From: Isoetes taiwanensis
Taxonomy: Eukaryota; Streptophyta; Lycopodiopsida; Isoetales; Isoetaceae
DNA length: 64,000 nucleotides
NCBI GenBank assembly: GCA_021234155.1
Contig: JAJEKV010000037.1
Location: forward strand, 868,001 to 932,000
Direction: 5' to 3'
The translations under genes and the position numbers were made by a program. The notes under the pieces were generated by a model. That model was not told where the DNA came from. It searched no databases and worked only from the letters and a program-made list of their open reading frames with translations. Below, piece by piece: positions 12,401 to 27,523 of this stretch (the first letter of the stretch is position 1; the number at the start of each line of letters is the position of its first letter).

Positions 12401-13410
12401 TGAGAAGTGATTGCAGTCGAGTGATGGGCAGGTTTATTAGTGCAGGATGATATAAATTCTCATATTGACAACATGAAATATCCGAATGGTGATGGGGTTT
12501 CCAGTCACTACTCTAGGACATCTTTTATTTCCCTGTCAATTTTGGCAAACGTTAGTTCCATTGCCACCTAATGAAATAGAAAATGGCATGCACAAAACAA
12601 ACATTAGACCAATTTTGAACAATGTAGTTCTCAACTGCATTAAGATCAACCAAAGAAATCTGTAGCACAACTAGTAGATTGATTGTTGAAGTCCTTAGAA
12701 AATGCGGGAGAAAATGTGCAGACCAGTGCACCAAAAGAATTGCAGCATGTAGTCATGTTGTAGCTAGACGCCTTGCACACAATAATCACCACATGATAAT
12801 TCAAATTTCCAAATTTGTAGGAGAAGCTGCATGTCAAACATTTGTATGTAAGCAAACAAACTTTTGAAAATGTTACTAGAGGTTGCATATCCAAATGCCA
12901 TTAGGCATAAAAAAAAATGTACCCTTGATCACATTTGGAACTATCAGCACTAGATTAGCATTCCGCAAGATATTGCTCTACCACTTACCTTTTTCTAATT
13001 TAAAGAAATTGTTGTTGCAAACCTTTGTAGAAAATAGCTTATATACTCATAAAATTGTGAAATTAAATAAAACTATGACTTCTTTCTTCCTTGGAATCGG
13101 GTGATGGGCACAACAAATAGTTCAATTGACAAAAATCTAGAAAGTGACATCTAAAGGAACAGAAGCCCCTCCATTAGCATCTCCACCTTCATATTACCTG
13201 GATTGCCCAGCTATTCACAAGGTAGCTTAGGACCATTTCCCATTTGCCATTAAGTTAACTTAATTTAACTGGTTGGTTAATCTAACATTTACACTGAGTT
13301 GGTGCTTCACACTAGTAGTTAAACGACTTTGTAGGGTAGAGACAACTATGTTCGTTTCTCACTTTAATTAAGAGATGCCACTAAGTTAAAGATGTCTAAT
13401 GTATTTCTTA
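9401..13410. other. Unassigned region with a possible minus-strand gene start at about 11.55 kb
   Basis: A GC-rich patch (11,570-11,630) precedes a minus-strand Met at 11,549. It is followed by about 60 residues rich in Ser, Arg, Val and Ala with few acidic residues, which is how organelle transit peptides look. A possible GGTAGC donor follows near 11,392. A second coding-like stretch lies at about 11,018-11,085 (minus strand, DAEDNPDNAALIRAHDTFR, followed by a gtatggg donor). No family was recognised, and linking the two is speculation. The rest is AT-rich, with poly(T) near 10,540-10,562. Confidence 0.3.
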
Positions 13411-13457
13411 CTTGTTAAAACCAACAATCCTATTTTTTTATCTCTTTTCCTTTTATA

Positions 13458-13491
13458 CTCTCTCTCTCTCCCTCCCTCCCTCCCTCCCTCT
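13458..13491. repeat. Pyrimidine tract (TC)n(CCCT)n upstream of LINE A
   Basis: A run of TCTC and CCCT units lies directly before the first readable reverse-transcriptase codons of LINE A. Similar tracts lie at the junction of LINE A and B and after LINE B. Confidence 0.85.
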
Positions 13492-13497
13492 CATTAT

Positions 13498-16180
13498 TAT
13501 GGTGAAAATAATGAATAAAGCTTTGAAAACTGGTTTTCCGGCATCATGGCAAATTAACAGAGTTGTACCTATACATAAAGCTGGGGATCTGAAAGACCCG
13601 AATAATTATAGAATGATAATGATTGGAAGCTTGTTTTCCAAGCTATTTGCTACATTAGGTTAGAAGTATATTAGTAGATGGGCTGAAAGTAATGAGGTGC
13701 GAGCTCAAGGACAGGCGGGATTTAGGCCTAAAAGATCGACGGGTGAAAGCATGCTAGGGTGTACCATCTAAAGTACTTTTTAGGGAGTGCGAAACTACCC
13801 AGAAAAGTACCCAGCACTGGGTACTGGGAACTTGCATAAATGCTGCAATAAATAATAAGTTTGAGAGTTAATCCATTTATATTAGTCTCTAATAGTATTG
13901 TTATCCTCTAATACTATAGATTGACATGTTATTGACCTTCAATTCAAAAAATTTTGATTGATTTTAATGGAAAGAAAAAACAGGAAGTACTAGTTTGAAA
14001 AGTACCCAGTGTAAGTACTTTTGAGGGTTCCAAAAGTGGTACACCGTAGCATGCTTTTACCCCGACCACAGACCATTTAGTCACAATAAGGGTGGTGATG
14101 GATTCAATAAAGAAAATGAAAAAACCTCTTTTTGCTTGTTTTGTGGATGGCAAAAGCATTTGATATGCTAAGAAGGAAAAATATATGGGAATACATGCAG
14201 CATATTGGGGTCCCAATAGAACTTAGAAGTGCAGTTGCAGTACTATATGAGCAGGTATTAGTCCGCTTATCCTTTCCACTGAATCAACAATGCACGGATG
14301 AGGTAATTAGTAATATTGGTGTGAAGCAGGGATGCCCGCTGTCACCTACATTATTTGGTTTATATATAGATCAGCTGGAGGCATGGCTACATGAACATGG
14401 GGGTAGTGGAACTACCGTTGCAGGGTATGTGCTTGTCTTATTATTGTATGCAGATGATAGTGTTATGTTCTCTCGAAATGCAACAGATATGCAGAAAAAC
14501 TTAGATGCGCTTGCCAGGTTTTGTGACGCTACCGAAATGAAGGTAAATTGGGGTAAAACAAAAATTTTGATTTTTGGCACCAGATCACGGGACTATTATT
14601 TTCATTATAAAGGAGAGCAGGTAGAGATAGCAAAAAATTACAAATATTTGGGTCTTGTGGTTGATCATAATTACAGTTGGAATACTGCAGTTGAACAGAG
14701 AATAGATGCGGGAATAAAATCACTTTTTGCGCTACAAAGGAAATGCAGAAAAGCAGAAATTGTGGATTGGAAACTTAAAAAGATGCTTTATATATCTTTG
14801 GTTCGGTCAGTGGTACTATATGGTTGTGAAACTTGGGGACCCGGCTTATCATTGGAACTGTGGAAAAGGATCGAGAAAGTCCAAAAGAAATTTCTTCTTA
14901 CAGAACTAGGTGTAAAGATGCAGACTCCCCTTCCAATGATGCTAGCTGAAGCTGGAATGATGCCTTTAGAGTTACCAGTTTTGGTGGAATGCCGATGGCA
15001 GCTTGGGTTTTTTAAATGGTATGTATAGAAGCAAGGTCCTTGTATTTGGGATAAGAATACATGATTTTCATTTCTATTACAAAGAGCAAGAGGTAGACAT
15101 TACAGACACATATAAATACTTGGGGCTGGTTGTGAAACACAATTATAGCTGGAATAGTGCAGTTGAGCAGAGAACAGATGCTGGGATTAAGGCCTTTTAC
15201 TCAATGCAAAGAGTATGCAATAAAAAGGGGATTATTGATTGGAATCTTAAAAAGATGCTTTATAACTCCTTGGTGCGTTCTGTTATTCTATACGGATGCG
15301 AAGTTTGGGGGCCAGGATTATCTCTAGATATGTGGACTAGAGTAGAGAAGATCCAAAAAAAATTTCTGCTAGCAGAGCTGGGAGTTAAAATGCGCATACC
15401 ATACCGTGATGATGCTTGTCAAGTGGTCGTATGAATTGGAAATTGAAGCATTACCGCGCACCATTAAATATGTTAGGAAAATTCAGGATATGGATTGTGA
15501 TAGGCTGCCTAGAAAGGCTATGATTCATAGCAGCCTAAAAGGGTGGTTTGCAAGTGTGGTTACATGGTTGAGACGATGGGACATGACGTTAGAGGAGATA
15601 CCAGATGAAGCCGACAAATTGAATGACTATGTCTACAAGAAAGCACGATAAAGGCTGGAGAAATCCCGGAACCAAGATGGTTTTTTACAAAGAAATGATT
15701 AACCTGCACTGAAGGAAGCCTCACACTTGGCTGGTGGGCTTTCCCAGTTCAAACAACATCTTGTCTCTAGATGCGCCCGACCCCATCACTTAGGGGTGGA
15801 AGTGGGAAGGTGGGGGGGTTTCCCGAGATATAGACGCACATGCAAGGTTTGTGGGGAGGATGTGATCGAGGATGAGATGCACTTGTTATTCCACCGCCCA
15901 AAGATATCGCAATCGAGGCATAGACATAGGATATCTTGGAGGTGCCCCTATGGGCGTTCTTTTGACATGCCACCGCGACCGCTGGATATTTTTAACAGAT
16001 GTCATGAAAGTGAGAGAGATGTCTATAAAGAGTTATAAACAAATGCTGGATAGTTATGAGAAAGAGGGAGATATGGACTAATGATACCTTTGAAAAGGAT
16101 CATTAGATGTTTAAAAAAAACTGTACGTGTGTTGATGTTCGTCTTCTAGACCTGATGGTCTCACAGACGTTAATAAAACA
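13498..16180 (+). pseudogene. LINE A: non-LTR retrotransposon reverse transcriptase, 5'-truncated, with a duplicated 3' part
   Basis: Coding begins inside the reverse transcriptase (GFPASWQINRVVPIHK, 13,530-13,580) and continues with GQAGFRPKRST to 13,740. A MITE interrupts it there, and the frame resumes after 14,066. The main piece (14,132-15,028) shows GVKQGCPLSPTLFGLY (fingers/palm) and LLLYADDSVMFSR (catalytic YADD). The region following the palm (KYLGLVV...NYSWN...AVEQR to the ...KKFLL.ELGVKM block) then appears twice: at 14,560-14,980 and again, diverged, at 15,021-15,410. After a frameshift come 15,406-15,651 and 15,727-16,038, which ends in a CKVCGEDVIEDEMHLL zinc-finger-like motif lacking its last Cys. 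The 3' end is followed by a TTATC tail. No endonuclease domain is present. It is not functional. Confidence 0.9.
13741..14062. mobile_element. MITE inserted in LINE A
   Basis: 322 bp with terminal inverted repeats. The left end GGGTGAAAGCATGCTAGGG matches the reverse complement of the right end, GGGTAAAAGCATGCTACGG, and the match continues as TGTACCA. The flanks CGAC (13,737-13,740) and CGAC (14,063-14,066) form a 4-bp target duplication. Removing the insert restores the reverse-transcriptase reading (...KRST then DHLVT...). No coding capacity. The superfamily is not certain. Confidence 0.88.
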
Positions 16181-16185
16181 TTATC

Positions 16186-19395
<3,210 letters not shown>

Positions 19396-19399
19396 TTCA

Positions 19400-19490
19400 T
19401 TTCATTTCCCCCTCCCCCTCCCCTCCCCCCCCCCCCTCCCTCCCTCCCTCCCTCCCTCCCTCCCCTCTCTCTCTCTCTCTCTATTTCTCT
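19400..19490. repeat. C/T-rich tract after LINE B
   Basis: CCCCTCC, then CCCT and finally TC units follow the LINE B tail. This is the third pyrimidine tract at a LINE boundary in this interval. Confidence 0.85.
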
Positions 19491-21384
19491 CTATTTAAAC
19501 CTCGATTTGGATGTCTAATTATTTATAGCGAGTGTTACATTTTTCTTCGCATTGGAGAGGGAAAATTGTAGCTGCACACTCCCTAAAAAAATCTAAAACT
19601 TGTTTCCACTACCAGAAAAAAGAACTACAAGTCTAGTCATTAGATGTTCGTATATGCTTAAAATATGCTCCAAGATGCCAAAACTAACCCTCAATTCAAT
19701 TTAATTCTAATGAATTATCCCTTTTAGGGGGTAGGGGGCAATCCAAAAAACTTTTAAATAACTCTAGATGTTCAAAGAGGCAACAAGGAATATACCATAT
19801 CCATATAAAAAATAAATAACCTAACTAGATTTCTAACCCTTTCTCACTTAAATTAAATTTAACTTAGTTCTTAACCAAGTTAAGTGTACCTCTCCTAGGT
19901 CACTTAACTTCTAGTTTAAAATAGGGGGTCCATTTAAAGTTTTAACTTAACGATTATCAGGGTACCTTCGCACCCGCCCTTAAGTTAGGATTAAGTTAAT
20001 AAAATAACTGCCTAGTTAAACTTATAAAGAGACCTTTATCTTCGCACCAAGACTAAGTTAACTTTGCGAAGACTTTAACCTAACGGAAACTAGTTAAATC
20101 CTTTCACACTAAAACAATTAGTTTTTTTTTTTTTTAACTTAATGGCAAAATAAAAATGTGTTCGTACATGTCTTGGTTAAGTTAGTGCTAACTTAATGCT
20201 AACGGCAATTTCCCAATTTCTTCTTATAGATGCCTATTAAATTAGTCTAACCTAATGCCATGACAACACATCCAGGGGAATAAGATCTTGATCCATTTTT
20301 CTACATTTGTTCATGTTTCATGTTGTACTTCCTCGGATCCATTGAATAACTCAAAGTCATTAATTTAGCAAAGAACTATGCTTCAGAGAAATTGATGATT
20401 GATATTTTTTCAAGTTTTTACAAGAACTTTGCATTCACCAACATTATCCTTTGGTAGATCAACCTGGAGGCCTAAAATCTCTTGATAATTAGTACCCTGT
20501 AACCCATTGAGATCTCTTTGCGATGGTACTGGGATAAATCGACATCTTGCATTGTCAGTTGGACCCATTGCCCTTCATGCTTGATTTCCTTAACTGATCA
20601 GCTCCTCTTTTTTGTAAGGGTGCGTTATGTATTTCACACCTACATGATACTAGGGCAGACCTATATCTGGTTGCATCGTCAGTTGGACCCATTGCCAATC
20701 AATTCCATGTAATGACAAAATTTGGAAGCACTGATTCTTATAACAATTTCATTACAATGTGTCAAAACATATTCACTACCCTATTTTATGTCTATAACTG
20801 CAGGCATGCAATTTTGTTGGTAAAATGCGAACAAAGTTGAAGATGTTGATAATTAGATGGCATCTTACTGAAAACGGGTAGGTTCTATGTGAATATGTAT
20901 CAGTATCTCATGCTCATTCTTATGTATACCTTTTTCAACAACCTAATTGTAAGGGCATCGTTTTGGATAATATAACTTAACATTATGCCAGGTAAGATGT
21001 TGCCCGAAAAAATTTGATGCCAGGTATAGTTACTTTAAGAGACCTCCATTTCAATCAAGTCACTCCTTGAATGTTTGGATTAAGCTTCCTTGCCTAGCTG
21101 AGATTGGAATGCTTAAAACTAGCCTTGCCCCATTGCACAAAATAGCATAAGGAGACGCATGGACATGATCGCTCAAAAGAGGAACTCAGAAATACAAAGG
21201 CAAGCCACAGCTTTTCAACAAGCAAAAACCAACTGCTGTGGAACAACTGGTGTTGCATTACGAAGTAGTTGAATGAACTTCCTAAATAATGCTTTGCTAT
21301 TATTATTAATAAACACCATGGCAAACCCTATTATCCCAAGACTGGAAGCACGTCCTATTTGATGTATGTATTCCTGCAAAGAGT
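19491..21384. other. Unassigned; region rich in TTAAGTTA-type palindromes
   Basis: From about 19,840 to 20,250 the words TTAAGTTA, ACTTAACTT and their variants occur many times, with two GCGAAG/TTCGCACC words. This suggests a decayed tandem or fold-back repeat. At 20,545-20,575 and 20,675-20,705 the phrase GTCAGTTGGACCCATTGCC is repeated about 130 bp apart. No gene recognised. Confidence 0.45.
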
Positions 21385-22636
21385 TTGACATGTCATTTAT
21401 TATGGTTCTGGTAGGAGACCTGAATGCTAGGACATTGCAAGAGCAGGCACATCATAAACGAGTTAGATGGACAATGGGTGCAAATGGAAAGAATATCTGA
21501 ATGAAAAAGACAGACAGAGGACAAAGCAGATAAAGAAGATATGAATGCCAAAGGAGAATTGCTACTAGAAATATGCACTGCAATAGGAGAATGGCTAGAT
21601 GGGCCAAGTCAGGTGAATTCACAAGTCAGAACATACATGGTAAGGCATAGTAGACTATGTGATAGTGAATGAGAGGGCCGCATCAGGCATCTCAGAAATC
21701 AGACTCTCGGAGTGGCCAGTGGGAAAGAGGAAGAGTCACAGACCGATCCGGATTCTAGTAAGGCAGGAAGGGGTAAGCCCAACAGAAACAACAAAAAAGA
21801 GGGATAACTCCGAAGAGCAAAACCAATTTATGGAAAAGCACTCGGATCCATTCATAAAAAAAATCAGAGTGGAGATGGAAAACTGGGCATGGAAAGAACA
21901 TAACGTAGAAGAAATGGAAACAGATTGAACAAAATCTGTTCGTACAAGCAGCCAAAGAGACATTTGGCGAGGAAAGGAGGAGTCGAAAAAAGCAGGCTTT
22001 TAATGCGTCAGTGTGGTATGATGAGGAGTGCAGAGAACAGAAAAGGAAGGTCAAACAAAAAAGGGAATAGAGGAATATGGAGAGGAGAGAGCAATATACC
22101 TGAAAATGCTAAAGGAGAAGAGGAACAGGAATCTACTACAACGTCAATGGGATCTCGCAGGATGTTAAAGAAACAACCGAAGCGCTTTTGGACAGGGATA
22201 AAAGGTTGAAATGCGTGGATACATTGATAATAGCAGTAGTTACAGACATCTTCAATGGTATAATCCATGTCGGTTTACCAGAAAAATGGAAGTACAATAG
22301 GATCATACCCCTGCACAAAGGGGGCGACAGGGATGAACCAAGCAATTACAGAACAATAATGGTCAGCTCTATCTTTGCGAAATGGTTCGGAAAAGTCCTG
22401 GATAATAAGTTGAAACACTGGACAGAGGAAGGAAAGCTACGAGCTCAGGGGCAGGTAGGGTTCAGGCCAGATCACTCAACAATGGACCATCTGGTCGCAT
22501 TCTGGATCCTAATAGAACAGACCAGAGTGAGGAACAAAAAAAGCATATGTTGCTTTGGGGATATCAAAAAAAGCATTTGACACCTTACCTAGGGAGAAAT
22601 TGCTTCAGAGACTGATAGACCTCAAAGCCCCGAAAG

Positions 22637-23313
22637 CAGGGTTGCCCTTAAGGCCAAATTTGTCTAAGCATAATTTAGAAGGTCTGGCGAATAATAGAGT
22701 TGCAAGATTAGTTATGCTTGCGAATGTTTTCTAGACATGAATGTTTTTTATAGAAATCTAGGCGAATCATGGCCAATATTTTGCCAAGATTTAAGTGTCT
22801 TTATTTTTCAAGTGCAATTTCTGTGGTGAAATTTTATTCACCGGCATCTATATTTAATCAAGAAAACAAACACATTATAACTATAGTTGCATGATGCAAT
22901 ACCACAAGTTAACCTTTGCAAATGGGAATGTGGCTTATCCTTGTAAATAAAACAAATCTATTAGAAGGGACATCTGTAAAAATATGCTCTCTAATGCATC
23001 CTTAGAAGTACTTAAAATTATCATATGTACCTAGATGGATATGGAGAATAGATTAGGTTATGAAGAAAGCCTAGAATATTAGGCGATTCCTTAAGAAATC
23101 TTCGAGAAGGAGGGTAAGGATAAGGCGAAGCCATAGTTATGATGCTTAGTGGATGTGGCGAATTTTCAAATGGAGTAAGATTTGTTTGTAGAAACGTTGG
23201 CTAATTTTAGTTTTTTCATCTATAACGGGCCGTACTAAACCATAGCATCAAAATTTCTCGATACCCTTAAAAAATAGCCTTTTGGCGAACTTTCGTCCTT
23301 AAGGGCTACCCTG
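22637..23313. mobile_element. Non-autonomous hAT-type DNA transposon inside LINE C
   Basis: 677 bp. The left terminus CAGGGTTGCCCTTAAGG is mirrored at the right end by CCTTAAGGGCTACCCTG. The flanking 8 bp are identical, CCCGAAAG (22,629-22,636 and 23,314-23,321). CAGGG termini with an 8-bp duplication are the signature of the hAT superfamily. There is no transposase frame, so it depends on an autonomous relative. Removing it rejoins LINE C coding sequence. Confidence 0.92.
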
Positions 23314-23452
23314 CCCGAAAGGCATGATAGGATCGATGGCGCGTCTATACCAGAGAGTATATGCAAAAATGGAACAGGATGGGCAGGCAATTGATGTGAT
23401 ATAGGAGTTAAGCAAGGGTGTCCACTATCACCTATGTTGTTTGGGATATCTA

Positions 23453-25205
23453 GCACAATAACAGGGGGTTACTTTTCGATTTTTATACGTTTTTTCACAT
23501 GGTTTTTCTATGATTTCGTTGTTGTATTCGTTGAGGTGTACTAAATAGTATTTCTAGAGTGCACCCTTTTTGGGCCGTTGATTTTCGTTGGTTGGAACAA
23601 TCTGAGGGTTGTTGTCTTTCTCTGCATGTGTTTGTGCATGAACACTGCGCATGTGTATGCATGTGCATGTGTACTGTGCATGTGCAAGTGCAAGTGCATG
23701 TGCATGTGTACTTGCCCTCTTGGATTATTGTTGCCGGAGTGGATTTTTGCTACCACGAGGTGGATTTTTTGCTCACACTTACAAAGGTATTCTTTAATGT
23801 TTCTTCAGTTAGCATAATGGTTTTTTTTTACAAGGTATTGGTTTCTTGGTTCTACAATGTAGTGCTGCAAAACCCGCCTTTGTTTCCTTCCCTTTATCTG
23901 TTCTAAGATTTGCTGCAGATTCAAAAAGAGTTTAGAGTTTAGGCCCTCTGTTTGCTTCCAACTCTTGCTGGCCTTGCCGGATTGTTCATAGCAGCCAGCC
24001 TTTAGTTTCAATTAACAAACGGATTATTGTACACACACCAGGCAGATTATTCCACACCCTTTTCTGAATCATGTAGATTAGTCAAACAGTGGCCACAAGA
24101 ATGCATTTACATTGTAGGTTTAGAACTTTAATCGAACCAGAAGGTGAATCATGCATTACCCTTAAGCTAGAGATGGAGCATCCAAAATCATATGGATTGA
24201 TAAACAATGGTTTCATTGTGAAAGAGAAATAGCTGTAGCTGAAGTAACAACACGTGGAATACTAATAGAGCAAGCTTTCTTATTGCTTCATCGACCGTTA
24301 CAGGAAACCTACTCCACATCACCAAAATGACTGATTCTCTTCACCCGTTAAACCAAAGCCAGGCAACCCGTGAGAAAGTGTCACTGGTTCTTTATGAACC
24401 TCATTAATTGTTACTGCAGAGTAACGTTGATATTCATGCAATGGTTTATGGATAAAACATTATTGTAGAGCATACATCAATGTCAAAGCTTTTATTTGAT
24501 TCAATTTTAATTTCGCGACTAAAGATTTGTGAATAAAACATTATTGTAGAGCATATCAGTGTCAAAAGCTTTTATTTGATTCAATTTTATTTCGCTATTA
24601 AAGTTCTATTTTCTAAATTAATATCAATCTAAACAATTTCTTTCCTGTATGTTAATGCAGACTATAGAATCTCCCAATCCATCAATTCCACATGACATTT
24701 CTCCCACACGTGAAGTCAACACGATGTTGCTCCAAACATTATTACTGTACCAGAAAACCCTATAAATGAAGATCAAGTTCAATTAGTCCTGCCACCATCA
24801 GCGCAACCACCACCTGCACATGGCGAAGACCCTATTGATGAGTTGTCATTATGGTCGGTTGGATACATCAACTTTCTTCATCCATCTCTACATCATCCTC
24901 AAGGCCCCGAAGGGGCCAAAAAATTTGTTCGTTAACACAAACCATTACATCCAACACTTTAAATTTATACCCCCTAAAATAGTATAATACATACATGAAA
25001 TCGACACAATTGAGTACATTGCCTCAAACCTTATAGTATTTTGCAACTCTCATTATATAGTATAAAAAACTTGTACCAGCATACCCCACAAACGAGGATC
25101 GCTATCTATGGTTTAGATTAAAGAATAAGTCGTGAATATGCCTTTCCAACAGCTCTTGTTGCCCGGAGTCATCCCCCGTGTGAATATGCACCAAAACCAA
25201 ACATG
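23453..25205. other. Second insert splitting LINE C, boundaries approximate
   Basis: LINE C coding stops after LFGI at about 23,452 and resumes with EFMRENQ at about 25,207. The 1.75 kb between carries a (GCATGT)n-like tract (23,620-23,712) and a tandem duplication of about 80 bp around ATAAAACATTATTGTAGAGC (24,452-24,518 and 24,533-24,594). After a possible ATGCAG acceptor at about 24,660 there is a Pro/Ser/Glu-rich coding-like stretch to 24,935. I found no clear inverted repeats or target duplication, so its nature is open. Confidence 0.5.
23620..23712. repeat. (GCATGT)n-like microsatellite
   Basis: Imperfect GCATGT and GCAAGT units. The Met/His/Cys-rich frames over it follow from the repeat. 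Confidence 0.85.
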
Positions 25206-27523
25206 CGCTGCAAGAATTCATGAGGGAGAATCAAGGAGACACACATGCACCGGCCTGGGTCAAACGAGGGTACCAGTGATGCTATACGCAGATGATTTGA
25301 GTATGATGGCCACCAAATCTAAAGGGATGCACAAAATGCTGCAACTCCTAAAGGAATTATGTGGGAACACAGGACTAACGGTAAATTTGACCAAGACGAA
25401 AATAGTCAGGCACAAACCATTCAAATATACAGAATTGGAAGAGGCAACATCATGTAAATATGTAGGATATAATGCATATGGAAAATGAAAATGGGCAAAG
25501 GGGGCAGATGTTAGATTCCATCCAGCTATAGAGAACAATTATATAATGAAGAATTTCTATAATAATGGTAGAATTATTGACTGGGAGATCAAATGCTACC
25601 TATTCAGCTCACTAGTTGCAGCAACACAGCTTTATAGAGCAGAAGCTTGGGGACCAGGAACGTCTGAGAGCAAATGGGAGAAACAGAAAGGTATCTCTAG
25701 ACAATAGCACATGCAAGAATTCAAAATGAGAACAAATACACCACTGGCGACAATATGAAGAGGGTGAGAAACCAATGGGGATCAGGGCATGGGAGAGAAC
25801 AATGAGATACTTAATAAGGGACAATGGGGTCAGAAAGCCTAAGAAATTGTCAACGATAGCAATTCAGGAATAAGAAAAACAACAGATAACCACAAGAATA
25901 GGATGGTTCAGGGAAGTGGCATACTGGACAAGGAGCCTAGGCCTAAACCTGAGTGACATACTGAAAGAAGGAAAATGGAATGAGGAATGGATAGAGACCG
26001 CCATGAAGTCATGGTTAACTAAACACAATGGGGTGAAAACTATGTGGCTACTAGAGGTTTTCAATCCCAGCTGACAGATAGGCCAAAAACTATACCAGGA
26101 AGGACGAATAGGGAAAACGAGGAGAGGCAAAATTCAGAATGAGAAGCCATGAACTCAGGATTGAAAAAGGAAGATGAGAAAAGCTAAGGAGGGAAGAGCG
26201 CATATGTCAGATATGCGATACAGGTGAGATTGAAGATGAAAATCACATGCTCAATCAGTGCAGGGCATACGCAGACATAAGAGCCAGATTTCAGAACATC
26301 AGATGGGGGCAGCAGGTACATACCCTCATGATACAGGATAGTACACACTGATAGACTTGGCAAATACAATTAGCGAGATGATGCATAGGCACCGAAAAGA
26401 GCACCAAGACAAGGGACATGGTGAAGGAGCAATTGCACTAATGATCTGCAGTACAATTGCGTCAACCATTTTTTTTTCTTTTTTTTTGCTTATGTTATGT
26501 CTTTTAAAAAAAATTATAAAAATTCGAAGAGAAATATAAAAAGTGCCATTTTCAAAAAGCATTCACGTAATTTTAACGTGTCATGAAATAGCCATATTTA
26601 CAAAAGAAAAGTACAAATTTAAAGTGGATTAAGAAATAATATATTAAAATAGGTACTAAAGGAATCAATATATTTTGAAGTGTATTGTCAGATGTCCAAA
26701 AGGAACAACCTTCTCAGGAATGGGCTCTTCCGTTTCATCATTCCTATTGACATTCGTCTGAATATTTGATAGACCAGAACCATCATTTGTTTCGTCTTCA
26801 ATCCTGTGGAGCTCTTCGACAAGAAGAAGTTCAGCAAATTCAGCAGGGTCATCTGTGTTTCCAGTCAGAGGAGGCTGAGGTTCAGTGCTGGTTTGCTTTG
26901 GAAGTCCATCTGTCCCCTTAGCACCTAATTCTTGATTCTCGTTTGGCAGACTCTGAAGGGAACTTATTCTTGACCTGACGAATTCCACACAATCCTTCTC
27001 AATGTGAATGGCAACACAATTTTGACCCTTTTTTAAAGCACCAGGTATAGAACCAGAGAATGCATCAACTATACAGCCACTGGATTGGGAGAACATTTCT
27101 ATGAGCGTATTGATCTAAAATTCATTTCTAAGATCCATGTAGTGCAAGATGCTTCTCTGATTACTAAGACTAGAGTAGCCAACGTATATTTGTTCCCACA
27201 CGTTGACCAATCTAGCGCCACCACCATGGCCCCTAATATTTGTCCTCAGCATACGAAAAAAGAAACAGATTAGTCTAAGCCGCTATACGCATATAGACGA
27301 CTGAAGCACAAGCTTACCAAACAACAATTTTACAAAGAAAGGCAATTATTAATTTAACAAATCTAATAACAAAAGAATCGAACTCCGCATATGTAAACAA
27401 CTTGTCATCCCCTCTGCTGCCCAGCAACTTGAAACTGTAGGGGATATCAGCAATGCACAAAATGGAAGGCCGAACTGGTAGATGCTTGTCTATATAAATA
27501 CAGTTTCCTTGGTACACCTGATA

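Larger units (their letters stand above)
21385..26480 (+). pseudogene. LINE C: old, heavily mutated non-LTR retrotransposon
   Basis: Recognisable blocks in order: GDLNART of the endonuclease (about 21,418); VDYVIVNE then SHRPI (21,650-21,760); the reverse-transcriptase fingers (22,260-22,580: NRIIPLHKGGD, EPSNYRTIMVSSIFAK, GQVGFRPDHSTMDHLV); GVKQGCPLSPMLFG (23,402-23,452); VMLYADDLSMMATK (25,270-25,310); the post-palm region with KYVGY (25,445-25,475); and a C-terminal zinc finger of the ICQICDTGEIEDENHMLNQC type (26,205-26,260). Stops and frameshifts are frequent. A hAT-type element splits it at 22,637-23,313 and a further insert lies between about 23,453 and 25,205. The 3' end is near the poly(T) tracts at 26,470. 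It is clearly dead. Confidence 0.85.

Noticed and set aside
23559-23906. 115-codon Cys/His/Met-rich plus-strand frame as a zinc-binding protein
   Set aside because: The Cys/His pattern follows from the (GCATGT)n microsatellite.
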